A stretch of DNA of 64,000 nucleotides from Actinomycetes bacterium (GCA_021793395.1 JAJYSU010000002.1:22766-86765); one strand, 5' to 3'. Shown: positions 43,900 through 54,064, numbered from the stretch's first letter. The notes: generated from the sequence alone by a model not told the origin. Numbers and translations are program-made.

Positions 43900-44535
43900 T
43901 CAGAGGGCATCCTGATCGAAAAAGGGTGTCGGCTCCGGGGCGGGCTCGCCGTACGGTTCGGGTGCGGGGGGTCGCTCGTCGCTCGTCGCGGCCTCGGCCG
44001 TGGCGGCGCCCAGCAGCGGTGTCGGCGGCGCCTGGGCGCTCAGCCGCTCACGCCCGGAGTGGGCGGTTTTGAGCAGACGCTCCAGGACGATCTCGAAGTT
44101 CGCCAACTTACCGTCGATGAAGTCCTCGGACTGATTGATCAACTGACGCGCCCGCGCGTGGGCGTCGCCGATGATCTGATCGGCCTTGAGACGCGACTGA
44201 CGAACCACCTCGGTCTTGTCCACCATGCGCGCGGCCTCCGCGCGAACCTGGTCCATCAACTGCTGCGCTTTCGCCATCTCCTGGCTCATCAGCTCTTCGC
44301 GATCGCGCAGGGCCCAGCGAGCCTCGCGGATCTCGTCGGGCAAATTACGCAGCGCCTGTTCAAGCAGCGCCAGCACCTCTTCGCGCGGAACCAACGCCGA
44401 GTTCGATAAGGGCATCTGTTTCGCATTCGCCACCAGGTCAATCAGGTCGCGCAGATCGGTCTCGAGGTCGCGACGCGCGTGCTGCGCGGGATCGATGAAC
44501 TCCTGGGGATCGTCGTAACCGTCAAACGACGTCAT
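43900..44535 (-). CDS. SepIVA/DivIVA-like coiled-coil protein
   Basis: A 211-residue coiled-coil protein from ATG 44,535 (ribosome site GGGAGGCGACC). Heptad-like stretches run from about residue 20 to 165: ETDLRDLIDLVANAKQMPLS, REEVLALLEQALRNLPDEIR, MAKAQQLMDQVRAEAARMVD, KADQIIGDAHARARQLINQS. A proline/glutamate-rich tail follows. This pattern and the place between coaD and yceD match the mycobacterial septation protein SepIVA, a DivIVA-domain relative. Role in cell-wall growth and division is inferred from that match. Confidence 0.75.
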   Translation of the reverse strand: MTSFDGYDDPQEFIDPAQHARRDLETDLRDLIDLVANAKQMPLSNSALVPREEVLALLEQALRNLPDEIREARWALRDREELMSQEMAKAQQLMDQVRAEAARMVDKTEVVRQSRLKADQIIGDAHARARQLINQSEDFIDGKLANFEIVLERLLKTAHSGRERLSAQAPPTPLLGAATAEAATSDERPPAPEPYGEPAPEPTPFFDQDAL

Positions 44536-45019
44536 GGTCGCCTCCCGCGAATCGCTCACGAATACGCTTGGCGACCGGCGCCGGCACGAAGGGAGTGATG
44601 TCGCCGCCGTAACGCGCCACCTCGCGCAGAAGCCGCGAGGCGATGAAGGAGTGACTGGAACTGGTCGGGATGAAGAGCGTCTCCACGCCGGCCAGTGACC
44701 GGTTCATCTGTGCCATCTGCAGTTCGCTCTCGAAGTCGGACACGGCACGCAAGCCCTTGACGATGGCCGTCGCGCCCACGTCACGCGCCACGTCCACCAG
44801 GAGCGAGGAGATCGAGACGATGCGCACCGAGGCGATGTGGGCGCAGGACTCGGCAATCATGTCGCGTCGCTCGTCCAGGCTGAACAGTGGCTCGGTCTTT
44901 TGAGGATTACGGATAGCCGCGACCACGATCTCGTCGAAGATGAGCGCCGCGCGCTCCACTACCTCGAGGTGACCATTGTGGAAGGGGTCGAACGAGCCCG
45001 GGATCAGCCCGACCGTCAC
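44522..45019 (-). CDS. coaD: Phosphopantetheine adenylyltransferase
   Basis: Joins ATP and 4'-phosphopantetheine to make dephospho-CoA. From GTG 45,019 the protein begins VTVGLIPGSFDPFHNGHLEV with the nucleotide-binding T-x-F/HNGH motif; AIVKGLRAVSDFESELQMAQ and FIPTSSSHSFIASRLLREVA are family blocks. 165 residues, complete. GTGA overlap with rsmD upstream; 14-bp overlap with the sepIVA-like gene downstream. Confidence 0.96.
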   Translation of the reverse strand: MTVGLIPGSFDPFHNGHLEVVERAALIFDEIVVAAIRNPQKTEPLFSLDERRDMIAESCAHIASVRIVSISSLLVDVARDVGATAIVKGLRAVSDFESELQMAQMNRSLAGVETLFIPTSSSHSFIASRLLREVARYGGDITPFVPAPVAKRIRERFAGGDHDVV

Positions 45020-45546
45020 TGGTCCCGCCCGTTCGTGGGTTCTAACATCGTTACGAGCGTAGTGCCGTATCGCTTGGACTTGGTGACCATCCACCCCGGG
45101 GGCGGGGACGTGGCGCGGTCATTCTCGATGACGACTCGTCGCGCCGGGACCGCGTCGAGTAGCGCGGCGGCGTCCAGGGGGCCGTACGGAGGGTCGGCCA
45201 GGATCAAATCCAGCTCGCGGGGAGGATGCCAACGCGGCAACCCCGCTCGCACCAGGTGAGACCGCCCCTCGAGGCCCACCGACGCCAGATTCTCGCGAAC
45301 CGCCGCGAGACACGCCGAATCGTCATCGACGAAGAACACCTCACCCGCACCGCGCGAGATCGCCTCGATACCCATGGCTCCGCTCCCGCAGTACAAATCG
45401 GCGACGACCAGTCCCCGTAGGCCCCCGCGACTCTCGAGCATCGAAAAGATGGCCTCGCGGGTGAAATCGGTCGTGGGGCGCACCGAGGGAGGAATCCTCG
45501 CCCGAAGCGAACGCCCCCGAGCGGCGCCACCGATCACTCGCACCAA
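45016..45546 (-). CDS. rsmD: 16S rRNA (guanine-966-N2)-methyltransferase
   Basis: Methylates G966 of 16S rRNA during 30S assembly. 176 residues: MVRVIGGAARGRSLRARIPP, RPTTDFTREAIFSMLESRG, VADLYCGSGAMGIEAISRGA (SAM loop) and LILADPPYG (catalytic DPPY). rsmD-coaD adjacency is standard in bacteria. Confidence 0.95.
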   Translation of the reverse strand: MVRVIGGAARGRSLRARIPPSVRPTTDFTREAIFSMLESRGGLRGLVVADLYCGSGAMGIEAISRGAGEVFFVDDDSACLAAVRENLASVGLEGRSHLVRAGLPRWHPPRELDLILADPPYGPLDAAALLDAVPARRVVIENDRATSPPPGWMVTKSKRYGTTLVTMLEPTNGRDQ

Positions 45547-45582
45547 CCCAGGCTACGTCGTCGCGCGAATCGACCGGCGCTC

Positions 45583-47775
45583 TCACCCCTGGAAGAGGAA
45601 GGCGACCTCCGACGGTTCAGCCAGCAGACGAAGCTCGCCCACCATCTCCTCGACGACGTCAGGGTCCTCGACCAGGCTCACGGCGGCGTCACGCGCCGCG
45701 CTCAGGAGATCCTCATCGCGACGCAGCGACGCCACGCGAAGATCGCTGCGCCCACGCTGGCGCGCGCCGAGCAGAGTACCCTCGCCGCGCAGGTCGAGGT
45801 CGATCTCGGCCAAGGCGAACCCGTCGTGGGAATCAACCAGCGCCTGGAGCCGAGCACGAGCGTCGTCGCTGGGCGCGGCGCCGAGCAGGAAGCAGTAACC
45901 GCGATCGCGCGCGCGGCCCACCCGACCGCGCAGCTGGTGCAGTTGCGCCAGACCGAATCGCCACGCGTCCTCGATGACGATCACGCTCGCCTCGGGAATA
46001 TCCACGCCCACTTCAATCACGACCGTCGCCACCAACACGTCGAGCGCGCCCTCGCGAAACGCGTCCATCACGCGCTCCTTTTCGATCGACTTCATTTGTC
46101 CGTGCAAGAGCCCCACCCGCAGCCCCGCCAGTTCGGAGCCGGCCAGGCGATCACGCTCGCTGACCGCGCTCGCCGCGATCACGCGCGGCGACCCCTCCAC
46201 GAGAGGACACACGACGAAGGCACGCCGACCCGCGGCCACCTCACTTCGAACGCGCTCCCAACACGCGGAATCACGATCGCTGTCGAGCCACCGGGTCACG
46301 ACCGGTTGGCGGCCGGCGGGCATCTCGTCGAGTACCGAGCGATCCAAATCGCCGAAGGTCACCATCGCGGCGGTACGCGGAATGGGGGTCGCGGTCATGA
46401 CCAGCACGTCGGGGTCACGCCCCTCCTCGGACCTCTCGCGACCGCGCGTGGTCAACTCGGCGCGCTGGTCGACCCCGAAACGATGCTGCTCGTCGATGAC
46501 GACCACCCCCAATGCCGCGAACCGTACGTCCTCCTGAAAAAGTGCGTGCGTGCCGACCACGATGTCCACCGTCGCGGCGGCTAATCCGGCGAGCACCTCG
46601 GCGCGGGCCCGCGTCGCCACCGACCCGGTCAACACCGCGATGGAGAGGGGCCGCTCGCCCTCGAGAACCCTCGGGTCCGCGACGCGAAGGGTGGCCAGGT
46701 CGTGGCGTAACGACGCCGCGTGCTGTTCCGCCAGGACCTCGGTAGGCGCGAGGAACGCTCCCTGACGGCGCCCGTCGACGGCGACCAGCAAAGCGCTCAC
46801 GGCCACGACGGTCTTGCCCGACCCCACGTCACCCTGCAACAGTCGCTGCATGGGCGACGGACGAGCCAGATCGGCGAGAACCTCGCTCAGCACTCGACGC
46901 TGGGCACCGGTCAACGTGAAACGATGACCGGACAGAAAGCGGCGCAACAGCGACCCACCGCTCGCGCCCGGCGCGACGTCCAGATCGGTGGGATCGACCA
47001 CGTGGGCTACGCCCGAGGACGCCGCCACCATCCGGCGTCGGCGTCGAGCCAAAACCAACTGCAGGCGCAGGAACTCGTCGAAGGCCAGACGACGACGCGC
47101 CGGCTCGACATCGTCGAGCGCCGCGGGTCGGTGGAGCGCGAGGTACGCGGCGGTGCGATCGATCAGGCCCAACGACTCGCGCAGCGCGCGCGGTACCGGA
47201 TCGGCCAGCGCCCCGCTTCGTCGCAGCGCTTCATCGACGTACCCCCCAACCTCCCAGCTGGTGAGACGCGACGTCTCCGAGGACGGATAGAGCGCCACGA
47301 CTCGTCCGACGCGCGTCGGATCGCGGGTCGTACCGTCCACCCCCACGATCACGTCCACCACCGGATTGGTCATTTGGTGACGGCCCCGGTAGTCCTCGAG
47401 ACGGCCGTACACCAGGATCTGGGTTCCCACGACCAGCTGACGCTCACGCCACGCCTGATTGAAGAACACCACACGCAGCAACTCGGCACCGTCGACGACG
47501 TCCACCTCGACCAGCGAACGCCCGTGGGACGTGCGTCGCGCACGAACCGTCCGCACGACGCCCACGACGGCCGCCTCCTCGCCCACGGTCAGAGCACCCA
47601 CGTCCGCACGGCGAGTGCGATCGATGTACCGTCGGGGATAGAACGACAGCAGGTCGAAGATCGACGTGACGCCGAGTTCTCCCAGCGCCGCAGCCCGTGC
47701 GGGACCCACGTGACGTAGCGCCGTCACCGGCACGTTCGCCAGATCGCGCAGAGATCGACCCGTCGTCGACGTCAC
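45583..47775 (-). CDS. recG: ATP-dependent DNA helicase RecG
   Basis: Remodels stalled forks and branched recombination intermediates; 730 residues. Wedge/OB domain at the N-terminus (FYPRRYIDRTRRADVGALTV, VVFFNQAWRERQLVVGTQIL), helicase core with RLLQGDVGSGKTVVAVSALL (Walker A), VVIDEQHRFGVDQR (DEQH), VMTATPIPRTAAMVTFGDLD, ATVVIEVGVDIPEASVIVIE and QLHQLRGRVGRARDRGYCF (motif VI). Overlaps the upstream DAK2 gene by 4 bp. Confidence 0.97.
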   Translation of the reverse strand: MTSTTGRSLRDLANVPVTALRHVGPARAAALGELGVTSIFDLLSFYPRRYIDRTRRADVGALTVGEEAAVVGVVRTVRARRTSHGRSLVEVDVVDGAELLRVVFFNQAWRERQLVVGTQILVYGRLEDYRGRHQMTNPVVDVIVGVDGTTRDPTRVGRVVALYPSSETSRLTSWEVGGYVDEALRRSGALADPVPRALRESLGLIDRTAAYLALHRPAALDDVEPARRRLAFDEFLRLQLVLARRRRRMVAASSGVAHVVDPTDLDVAPGASGGSLLRRFLSGHRFTLTGAQRRVLSEVLADLARPSPMQRLLQGDVGSGKTVVAVSALLVAVDGRRQGAFLAPTEVLAEQHAASLRHDLATLRVADPRVLEGERPLSIAVLTGSVATRARAEVLAGLAAATVDIVVGTHALFQEDVRFAALGVVVIDEQHRFGVDQRAELTTRGRERSEEGRDPDVLVMTATPIPRTAAMVTFGDLDRSVLDEMPAGRQPVVTRWLDSDRDSACWERVRSEVAAGRRAFVVCPLVEGSPRVIAASAVSERDRLAGSELAGLRVGLLHGQMKSIEKERVMDAFREGALDVLVATVVIEVGVDIPEASVIVIEDAWRFGLAQLHQLRGRVGRARDRGYCFLLGAAPSDDARARLQALVDSHDGFALAEIDLDLRGEGTLLGARQRGRSDLRVASLRRDEDLLSAARDAAVSLVEDPDVVEEMVGELRLLAEPSEVAFLFQG

Positions 47776-49415
47776 TCCACGCCGACGTAGTACGAGTACA
47801 GGGGCTGGCCACCGTGATGCACCTCGACGGTCAGAGTCGGATAGTGCTCGGCTAGGAACTCGATGATTCGTCGGGTATCCGCCGTACTCGACCCGTCGCC
47901 CTCGATAAGGGTGACCAGCTCGTGCACCGGCGCCACCAAGTCCGTCAGTAGGGCGTTGACCGCACCGGCCGCGGACTGGGACACCGCGCGCACGCCGCGG
48001 GCGCTCAATCCGATCCAGTCACCCACGTGAACCTCGCCCACGTCGGTCCAGGTGTCGCGAACCGCGCGGGTCACCTCGCCGGCGATCACGTGAGCGGCGC
48101 ACGCCGCCATGGCGATGGCGTTGTGATCGGCGTCGGCCGCGGGATCGTAGGCCAACAGGGCCGCAAAACCCTCGATGACCGAGCCCGTGGGCACCACGCG
48201 CACCGTCGCGTCCACCAGCCCCGCCACCTGTTCGGCCACCGGCCGGATGTTCGGGTTGTTGGGCAGGATAACGATCTGGTCGGAACCCACTGCACGCACC
48301 GCCGCGACCATCTCCTCGGTAGACGGATTCATCGACTGGCCCCCCGCGACCACCGCGCGCACGCCCAGCGAGCGAAAGATGCGCGCGACGCCGTCGCCCA
48401 CCACGACGGCCACCACGGCCGTGACGGGCGCGGTCTCCACGTCGCCGGGCGGCGAACCCACCACATCCGCCTCGCGCACCCAACGCTCCTCAATCACCTG
48501 CTCGGCCAAATCGGTGACGCGAATGTGACGGGGACGCCCGGCGTCGACGCCCGCTTCGATCACCCGACCGACGTCGTTGGTGTGTATATGGCAGTTATAG
48601 AGCCCCTCACCGCCCACGATGGCGATCGAATCGCCCAGTCGCGTCCACACGTCGCGAAAGGCCGGCATCGACGCGTCGGGCGCCTCCAGGAGAAACATCA
48701 CCTCGAAGCGCACGTGACCCACCGCGTCGTCGGGGTGGCGCGCCACGTCCTCGCTCACGAGCACGTGGATAGTGTCGGCCGGCGGCGCGACGGGCAACGG
48801 ATCCCCCGCCACCACGTGACAGAGCGCGTCAAAGAGGAGGAGCAGTCCCGTGCCGCCCGAGTCGACCACGCCGGCTCGCTTCAGGACCGCTAACTGGTCC
48901 GGCGTGCGAGCCAGGGCGGCGCGCGCGCGATCTCGCGCCGACCGCACCAAGTGGGTCAGCGAGTCCGTCGCGTCGGCGGCGCCCTGAGCGGCGGCGTGCG
49001 CGACGGACAGGATCGTGCCCTCCACGGGCCGAACCACCGCCTCGCGAGCCAACTGGTCGGCCCGCGACAGCGACTCGGCCAGCAGCGCGGGCGTCACCGC
49101 CACCACGGCGCGCCAGCGCTCAACCAGCCCACGCAGGAGCTGCGACAGGATCACGCCCGAGTTGCCTCGTGCGCCCATCAGAGATCCGTTCGCGATGGCG
49201 TGGCAGACTGATTCCATCGTCGGATCGTCCGTGTCCGGACCAAACGCCGCCACCACCGACTCCACGGTGAGGGCCATATTGGTGCCGGTATCGCCGTCGG
49301 GAACCGGGTAGACGTTCAGCCGGTTGATCACGTCGCGGTGCGAGCGCAACAGTGCGGCGAAGGTGGTGATGGCCGTGCGAACGTCGGTCGGCGAGAGCTT
49401 CGTGGTGGCCGTCAT
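47772..49415 (-). CDS. DAK2-domain fatty acid kinase A-like protein (YloV)
   Basis: 547-residue cytoplasmic kinase of the FakA/YloV type, which phosphorylates fatty acids bound to a FakB partner in Firmicutes. The N-terminal DAK2 domain shows NVYPVPDGDTGTNMALTVES (metal-binding aspartates), NGSLMGARGNSGVILSQLLR and GVVDSGGTGLLLLFDAL. The C-terminal DegV-related half contains EGLYNCHIHTNDVGRVIEAG and ILPNNPNIRPVAEQVAGLVD, EGDGSSTADT and a final VEVHHGGQPLYSYYVGVE. No FakB is in the window. It is the first gene of the long minus-strand block and diverges from rpmB. Confidence 0.9.
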   Translation of the reverse strand: MTATTKLSPTDVRTAITTFAALLRSHRDVINRLNVYPVPDGDTGTNMALTVESVVAAFGPDTDDPTMESVCHAIANGSLMGARGNSGVILSQLLRGLVERWRAVVAVTPALLAESLSRADQLAREAVVRPVEGTILSVAHAAAQGAADATDSLTHLVRSARDRARAALARTPDQLAVLKRAGVVDSGGTGLLLLFDALCHVVAGDPLPVAPPADTIHVLVSEDVARHPDDAVGHVRFEVMFLLEAPDASMPAFRDVWTRLGDSIAIVGGEGLYNCHIHTNDVGRVIEAGVDAGRPRHIRVTDLAEQVIEERWVREADVVGSPPGDVETAPVTAVVAVVVGDGVARIFRSLGVRAVVAGGQSMNPSTEEMVAAVRAVGSDQIVILPNNPNIRPVAEQVAGLVDATVRVVPTGSVIEGFAALLAYDPAADADHNAIAMAACAAHVIAGEVTRAVRDTWTDVGEVHVGDWIGLSARGVRAVSQSAAGAVNALLTDLVAPVHELVTLIEGDGSSTADTRRIIEFLAEHYPTLTVEVHHGGQPLYSYYVGVE

Positions 49416-49427
49416 CGCTAGCGATGC

Positions 49428-49433
49428 TACAAT
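49428..49433 (+). promoter_or_regulatory. Likely extended -10 element of rpmB
   Basis: TGCTACAAT upstream of rpmB contains a TACAAT -10 box preceded by TGN, an extended -10. The -35 region (GTGGCC at a 17-bp spacing) is poor. It lies only 13 bp outside the start of the divergent kinase gene. Confidence 0.45.
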
Positions 49434-49496
49434 GACCGTTCGGTTTCTAGCCCATCGCTGACCCGAGTGATGGCGGGGTTAAGGAGAAGGTTCATC

Positions 49497-49700
49497 ATGG
49501 CGTCGGTCTGCGACATCTGCGGCAAGAAGCCGTCCTTCGGTATGAACGTCTCACACTCGCACCGTCGTACCAAGCGGCGCTGGAACCCCAACATCCAACG
49601 CGTACGCGCCCTGGTCGGCGCCACCCCCCAACGGCTCAACGTGTGCACGGGCTGTCTGCGGTCGGGCAAGGTCGTGAAGCCCTCCCGCCGCAGCGCGTAA
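49497..49700 (+). CDS. rpmB: 50S ribosomal protein L28
   Basis: 67-residue L28, [36 protein letters not shown] and [16 protein letters not shown], with two C-x2-C pairs (zinc-binding form). AAGGAGAAGG lies just upstream of the ATG. Stands alone, divergent from the fakA-recG block as in many actinobacteria. Confidence 0.97.
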   Translation: MASVCDICGKKPSFGMNVSHSHRRTKRRWNPNIQRVRALVGATPQRLNVCTGCLRSGKVVKPSRRSA

Positions 49701-49844
49701 CGGCGACGATCGCCTCGCGCCCGTCGATGGCTCACCAGGCGGTGGGTCGCCCCTCGACGCCACGCACGCCCTCGCAATGCGGCGACGTCGTCGTGGCGAC
49801 GGAGGTCGTAGCCGAGTGACCGTCGGCTGGCGGTGACTCGTTCG

Positions 49845-50789
49845 TCACCACTGGTGCTGGTAACCCCGACGCTCGAACTCTCGAGTGCGCCAACGACGAT
49901 GCGCGGGATCGGCCACGACGCGACCCATCACAATCGGCCCCGCGAGTCCGCGATCGTCAAAGATCATCGTCAGACGCGCGAGGTCGTCGGTGGCGATGAG
50001 TAACTCGTAGTCCTCCCCTCCGGCAATCGCCTCGTCGGACGTGGCGCCGCGCGCGACCGGCACGTTGTCGAGTTCGAATCCCACGCCCGAAGCGTCGGCC
50101 AGACGATGCAGATCCAATCCCAGACCATCGCTCAGGTCCATCATTGCGTGGGCACCCGCGTCGCGCGCCGCGCGCCCCTCGCGCAGTCGCGGCCACGGGC
50201 GACGGTGAGCTACGACTAGCTCGTCGGCGAGTGGCGCCCCCTCGCGTCGTCGACGCAGCCCGGCGGCGGCCCGACCCAACGGACCGGTGACCACGAGAAC
50301 GTCGCCCTCACGAGCGCCGCGACGCAGCACGGGATTTCCCCCGGGACACTCACCAATCACGGTCACCGCGACGAAGACGTCACGTGAACGGGTGAGGTCG
50401 CCTCCCACCACCGGACACCCGGTCGCCGTGGCGGCGTCGGCGATCCCGCGGTGCAACTCCTCCAAATCCGTACCCGGCGGCGAGCCCACCGCCACCACCG
50501 CGGCGCGGGCGAATGCTCCCATCGCCGCCAGGTCCGACACCGCCGCGGCGACCGCCTTGAACCCCAGATCCTCTAACGGAAAGAGTTCCGCGTCCAGGTG
50601 CACCCCCCACACGGCCGCGTCGGTGCTCACAATCGTCCTTCCGACCAGGGGCGATAGCACCGCGGCGTCGTCGCCGAGGTGCACCTCGCCGGGCGGGGTC
50701 AACCTCCGGTCCACGATCCGCGCGATACGCTCCAAAATGTCGTCTTCATTGCGGGTGAGCCCCTCACGGGGATTCGGTTGGTCAGCCAC
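49845..50789 (-). CDS. thiL: Thiamine-monophosphate kinase
   Basis: Makes thiamine pyrophosphate from thiamine phosphate and ATP. About 314 residues from the GTG at 50,789; the track start is 18 codons longer and near pckG. Family features are EVHLGDDAAVLSPLVGRTIV, LGFKAVAAAVSDLAAMGAFA, GCPVVGGDLTRSRDVFVAVT, HAMMDLSDGLGLDLHRLADA and AIAGGEDYELLIATDD. Complete. Convergent to rpmB, divergent from pckG. No riboswitch-like structure was recognised upstream. Confidence 0.92.
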   Translation of the reverse strand: MADQPNPREGLTRNEDDILERIARIVDRRLTPPGEVHLGDDAAVLSPLVGRTIVSTDAAVWGVHLDAELFPLEDLGFKAVAAAVSDLAAMGAFARAAVVAVGSPPGTDLEELHRGIADAATATGCPVVGGDLTRSRDVFVAVTVIGECPGGNPVLRRGAREGDVLVVTGPLGRAAAGLRRRREGAPLADELVVAHRRPWPRLREGRAARDAGAHAMMDLSDGLGLDLHRLADASGVGFELDNVPVARGATSDEAIAGGEDYELLIATDDLARLTMIFDDRGLAGPIVMGRVVADPAHRRWRTREFERRGYQHQW

Positions 50790-50859
50790 GATGCGCGCGG
50801 CATCGCAGTGCCAGTAGTGCGCCGACCAGCGGCGTGTCGACAACGGAGGACAAGTACAC

Positions 50860-52653
50860 GTGACCTACCCCACCACGAACCGACGGCTTATTGACTGGGT
50901 TGACGAGATAGCGCGGCTCACCACTCCCGATCGTATCCAGTGGTGCGATGGCTCCGCTCAGGAGTACGACGACCTCTGCCAACTACTCGTCGACAACGGC
51001 ACCTTCACGAAGCTGTCCGAGGCGAAGCGCCCCCACTCGTACTGGGCCGCTTCAGACCCCGACGATGTCGCGCGAGTGGAGGATCGTACCTTCATCTGCT
51101 CGGCGCGCGAGGAGGACGCCGGGCCCACCCACCACCGGCGCGACACAGACGAAATGCGCCTCGTGCTGAACGAGCTCTTCGAGGGGTGCATGGCGGGACG
51201 CACCATGTACGTCATCCCTTTCTCCATGGGTCCTCTGGGCTCGCGCATCTCCCACATCGGCGTCGAGATCACCGACTCGCCCTACGTGACGGTGTCCATG
51301 CGCATCATGACTCGCATGGGCACGGGCGTCCTCGACGTGCTGGGTGAGGACGGCACGTTCGTGCCCTGCCTGCACTCGGTCGGCGCCCCGCTAGCCCCGG
51401 GACAGGCCGACGTGCCGTGGCCCTGCGACGCGGACAACAAGTACATCGTCCACTTCCCCGAGACGCGCGACATTGTCTCCTACGGCTCGGGTTACGGCGG
51501 CAACGCCCTGCTGGGTAAGAAGTGCTTCGCGCTGCGCATCGCCTCGGTGATGGCTCGCGACGACCAGTGGCTAGCCGAGCACATGCTCATCTTGAAGCTG
51601 ACCAACCCCGCGGGTGAGGTTCGTTACGTCACCGGCGCGTTCCCCAGCGCGTGTGGCAAGACCAACCTGGCGATGATGGTGCCCACGCTGCCGGGCTGGA
51701 AGGTCGAAACCATTGGCGACGACATCTGTTGGATGAAGCCCGGTGCCGACGGCCGCCTCTACGCGATCAACCCCGAAGCGGGATTCTTCGGCGTCGCCCC
51801 GGGAACCAACATGCGCACGAACCCCAACGCCATGTACTCCATGGAGGCCAACACGATCTTCACCAATACCGCGTTGACCGACGACGGTGACGTGTGGTGG
51901 GAGTCCATGAGTGATCCGCCCGCCCACCTGACCGACTGGCGAGGCCGCTCCTGGACGCCCGACTCGACGACGCCCGCCGCCCACCCGAACTCGCGCTTCA
52001 CCTCCCCCGCCGCGCAGGATCCCGCCATCGCCCCGGAGTGGGAAGACCCGAACGGCGTGCCGATCGATGCCATCCTGTTCGGTGGACGTCGCGCGAGCGT
52101 CGTGCCCCTCGTTATCCAGTCGCGTAACTGGGACCACGGCGTCTTTCTCGGTTCCATCATGGCGTCCGAGACGACGGCCGCGGCCACGGGACTCGTCGGC
52201 CAGTTGCGCCGCGACCCGTTCGCGATGCTCCCCTTCTGCGGCTACAACATGGCCGACTACTTCGCTCACTGGCTCACCTTCGCCGACCACTTCGACGAGT
52301 CGGCATTGCCCACCATCTTCTACGTCAACTGGTTCCGTCGAGGCGAGGACGGCCGCTTCCTGTGGCCCGGCTACGGCGAGAACAGCCGCGTGCTGGAGTG
52401 GGTGTTCGAGCGCACCGCCGGACGCGGTGACGCGATCGAGACACCGATCGGCTACGTACCGAGCGCCACGGCACTCAACGTTGACGGTCTCGACGTGTCG
52501 CCCGAGGACCTCCACGAGCTACTGCGAGTCGATCACGACGAGTGGCGCCTCGAGGTTCCGAGCATCCGAGAGCACTACGCCCAGTTCGGTCACCACATCC
52601 CCGCCCGGCTGGAGGCTCAGGTGAATGACCTGGAGGCGCGTCTCACGCGCTAG
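50860..52653 (+). CDS. pckG: Phosphoenolpyruvate carboxykinase (GTP)
   Basis: Converts oxaloacetate and GTP to PEP and CO2 for gluconeogenesis. 597 residues, the monomeric GTP form. [20 protein letters not shown] near the N-terminus, the P-loop [17 protein letters not shown] with the catalytic cysteine loop of the GTP type, [20 protein letters not shown] (metal site), [20 protein letters not shown] and [22 protein letters not shown] precedes the GTG start. With fumC and the glycerol kinase it suggests growth on C3/C4 carbon. Confidence 0.97.
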   Translation: MTYPTTNRRLIDWVDEIARLTTPDRIQWCDGSAQEYDDLCQLLVDNGTFTKLSEAKRPHSYWAASDPDDVARVEDRTFICSAREEDAGPTHHRRDTDEMRLVLNELFEGCMAGRTMYVIPFSMGPLGSRISHIGVEITDSPYVTVSMRIMTRMGTGVLDVLGEDGTFVPCLHSVGAPLAPGQADVPWPCDADNKYIVHFPETRDIVSYGSGYGGNALLGKKCFALRIASVMARDDQWLAEHMLILKLTNPAGEVRYVTGAFPSACGKTNLAMMVPTLPGWKVETIGDDICWMKPGADGRLYAINPEAGFFGVAPGTNMRTNPNAMYSMEANTIFTNTALTDDGDVWWESMSDPPAHLTDWRGRSWTPDSTTPAAHPNSRFTSPAAQDPAIAPEWEDPNGVPIDAILFGGRRASVVPLVIQSRNWDHGVFLGSIMASETTAAATGLVGQLRRDPFAMLPFCGYNMADYFAHWLTFADHFDESALPTIFYVNWFRRGEDGRFLWPGYGENSRVLEWVFERTAGRGDAIETPIGYVPSATALNVDGLDVSPEDLHELLRVDHDEWRLEVPSIREHYAQFGHHIPARLEAQVNDLEARLTR

Positions 52654-52753
52654 GTGTCAGTCGGCGTCCTCGGATCCGCACAAGACCCCCCGGTGCAGCT
52701 GATCATCACCCGCATCCGGTTGCGGAGTCCGACAAGGTAGAGCCGGTGACGGC

Positions 52754-53290
52754 TCAGCCTCGCCCACCGGCCGAGAGTTCCCCCTTCGAGGCCGTCGCCG
52801 GGTAGCTGAGCACCGCTAGCCGGCGACCGATCGTCGCCACGAGGCCGATGACGCGGTAGGCGAAGGGACGCGTCGGCTCACGGCGCAACGCTCGCGCCAC
52901 CACCACCTCCTCCATCATCATCACCGAACTAGACGTCCACACCCACCGCGTCACCTCTCGAGGCGCGTCGTGGCCGGCGGAGGCGCATCTCAGTGAACAG
53001 TCGCGCGGTCTGATCGACCCGCACGACGCCCACGTCCGACGGGTCGAGACACGGCCCGTCACGGTGGATGGCGAGGCGCACGAACTGCGAGAGCGCACCC
53101 GCAGTCTCCACTCCCCTCAGCCCCCACCCACCGCGACGAACGTCAGAACTCGTCCCGCGGCCTCGACTTCCCCGTCGGCCTTCTCGATCGACGCGAGGAG
53201 CCGATGGCGCAGGCGACGCGTCCGCGAATGGCAGAGAGGTCGGGTGCCTCCTTGTCACCGAAATAACTCGTCGCATCCTTGATTCCTACG
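52754..53290 (-). pseudogene. Decayed type II NADH dehydrogenase
   Basis: Fragments in several minus-strand frames follow the NDH-2 order: GIKDATSYFGDKE, then RLRHRLLASIEKADGEVEAA, GRVLTFVAVGGG (the NAD-binding strand and glycine loop), after a frameshift GVETAGALSQFVRLAIHRD and VRVDQTARLFTEMRLR, then after a large deletion REPTRPFAYRVIGLVATIGR, the C-terminal FAD/quinone end. No continuous frame exists and the N-terminal FAD domain is gone. Not functional. Confidence 0.6.
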
Positions 53291-53322
53291 GCGTCCTCGC
53301 GACGGGCACCTTCGGATGTACC

Positions 53323-53937
53323 TTGAGGGCTACGAGAGCCCCGCCACTTTCTGCTCGATTAGCCCGCAGGAGTTCGCGGCTGCTGACTCGAGTAGTAGCC
53401 GTCAGTTCTGCTCTGTGCCTCGGAGTACTCGCAGTACCCGCGGGTGCGTCGCCCTCGAGCAGCGCCAGCGCGCCGCTGGTCAGCGTTGGAGGGTGGAATA
53501 CGGGGTACACCTATCGCCTTGCCACGCTCGCACGCTGCGAGATCGGTGACGCGAACTTGGCCTTCACGAACACCTCGGGGCGCTCAGTGCGTATCACGGC
53601 GGTGAGCCTCAACTCAACCTCCGCGGCCAAGATGACCGTCACGACTCGCCTCGTTGAGCGAGATCCCGGTTCAACGACCAGCGAAGTGGCGGCGTCGTTC
53701 GCCGTTCCCGTGGTAACGGGGTCTGGCGTCTCGCGGGCGGCGGTGGGTAGCGTCGTGACGCCGTTCTCTGGCGCACGCCACTGGTATTTCGTTGCCCTTC
53801 GCGTCCGCCTGCGATCGGCGGTGACCCACCCGTGGGACATTCGCGGTGCAGACATCAGTTACTCCGCGGGTTCGCATCACTACGTCCTGCACCTCCGCCA
53901 GCGCGTGGCTGTGCCGGCAGCGCCGGACTGCGCCTAA
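53323..53937 (+). CDS. Secreted protein of unknown function
   Basis: From a TTG at 53,323 the protein has an arginine-rich start (RLARRSSRLLTRVVAVSSAL), a hydrophobic core CLGVLAVPAG and a likely cleavage after AGAS, so it is exported. The mature part of about 165 residues is beta-strand-like: TYRLATLARCEIGDANLAFT, VRITAVSLNSTSAAKMTV and PFSGARHWYFVALRVRLRSA, with two cysteines (ARCEIG and the C-terminal APDCA) that could pair. It resembles the DUF4232-like lipoprotein remnant at 17.8 kb only in style. The track ORF upstream of the TTG overlaps the decayed ndh gene and is rejected. Confidence 0.6.
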   Translation: MRATRAPPLSARLARRSSRLLTRVVAVSSALCLGVLAVPAGASPSSSASAPLVSVGGWNTGYTYRLATLARCEIGDANLAFTNTSGRSVRITAVSLNSTSAAKMTVTTRLVERDPGSTTSEVAASFAVPVVTGSGVSRAAVGSVVTPFSGARHWYFVALRVRLRSAVTHPWDIRGADISYSAGSHHYVLHLRQRVAVPAAPDCA

Positions 53938-54064
53938 CCAGTCGGTCCCTCCCGAGGGGCGTTCCCGTGGTCGTGCGAGCGTGAGCGTGCAGCCCCGCGA
54001 CGCCGAGAGGATCACCCCGTCGTGGCGCGTCACGCGGGCCACCCACTAGTACCGCCCCGTTCGT

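Noticed and set aside
48027-48893. 288-codon plus-strand ORF
   Set aside because: Antisense to the DAK2 kinase gene; His/Arg-rich, no family.
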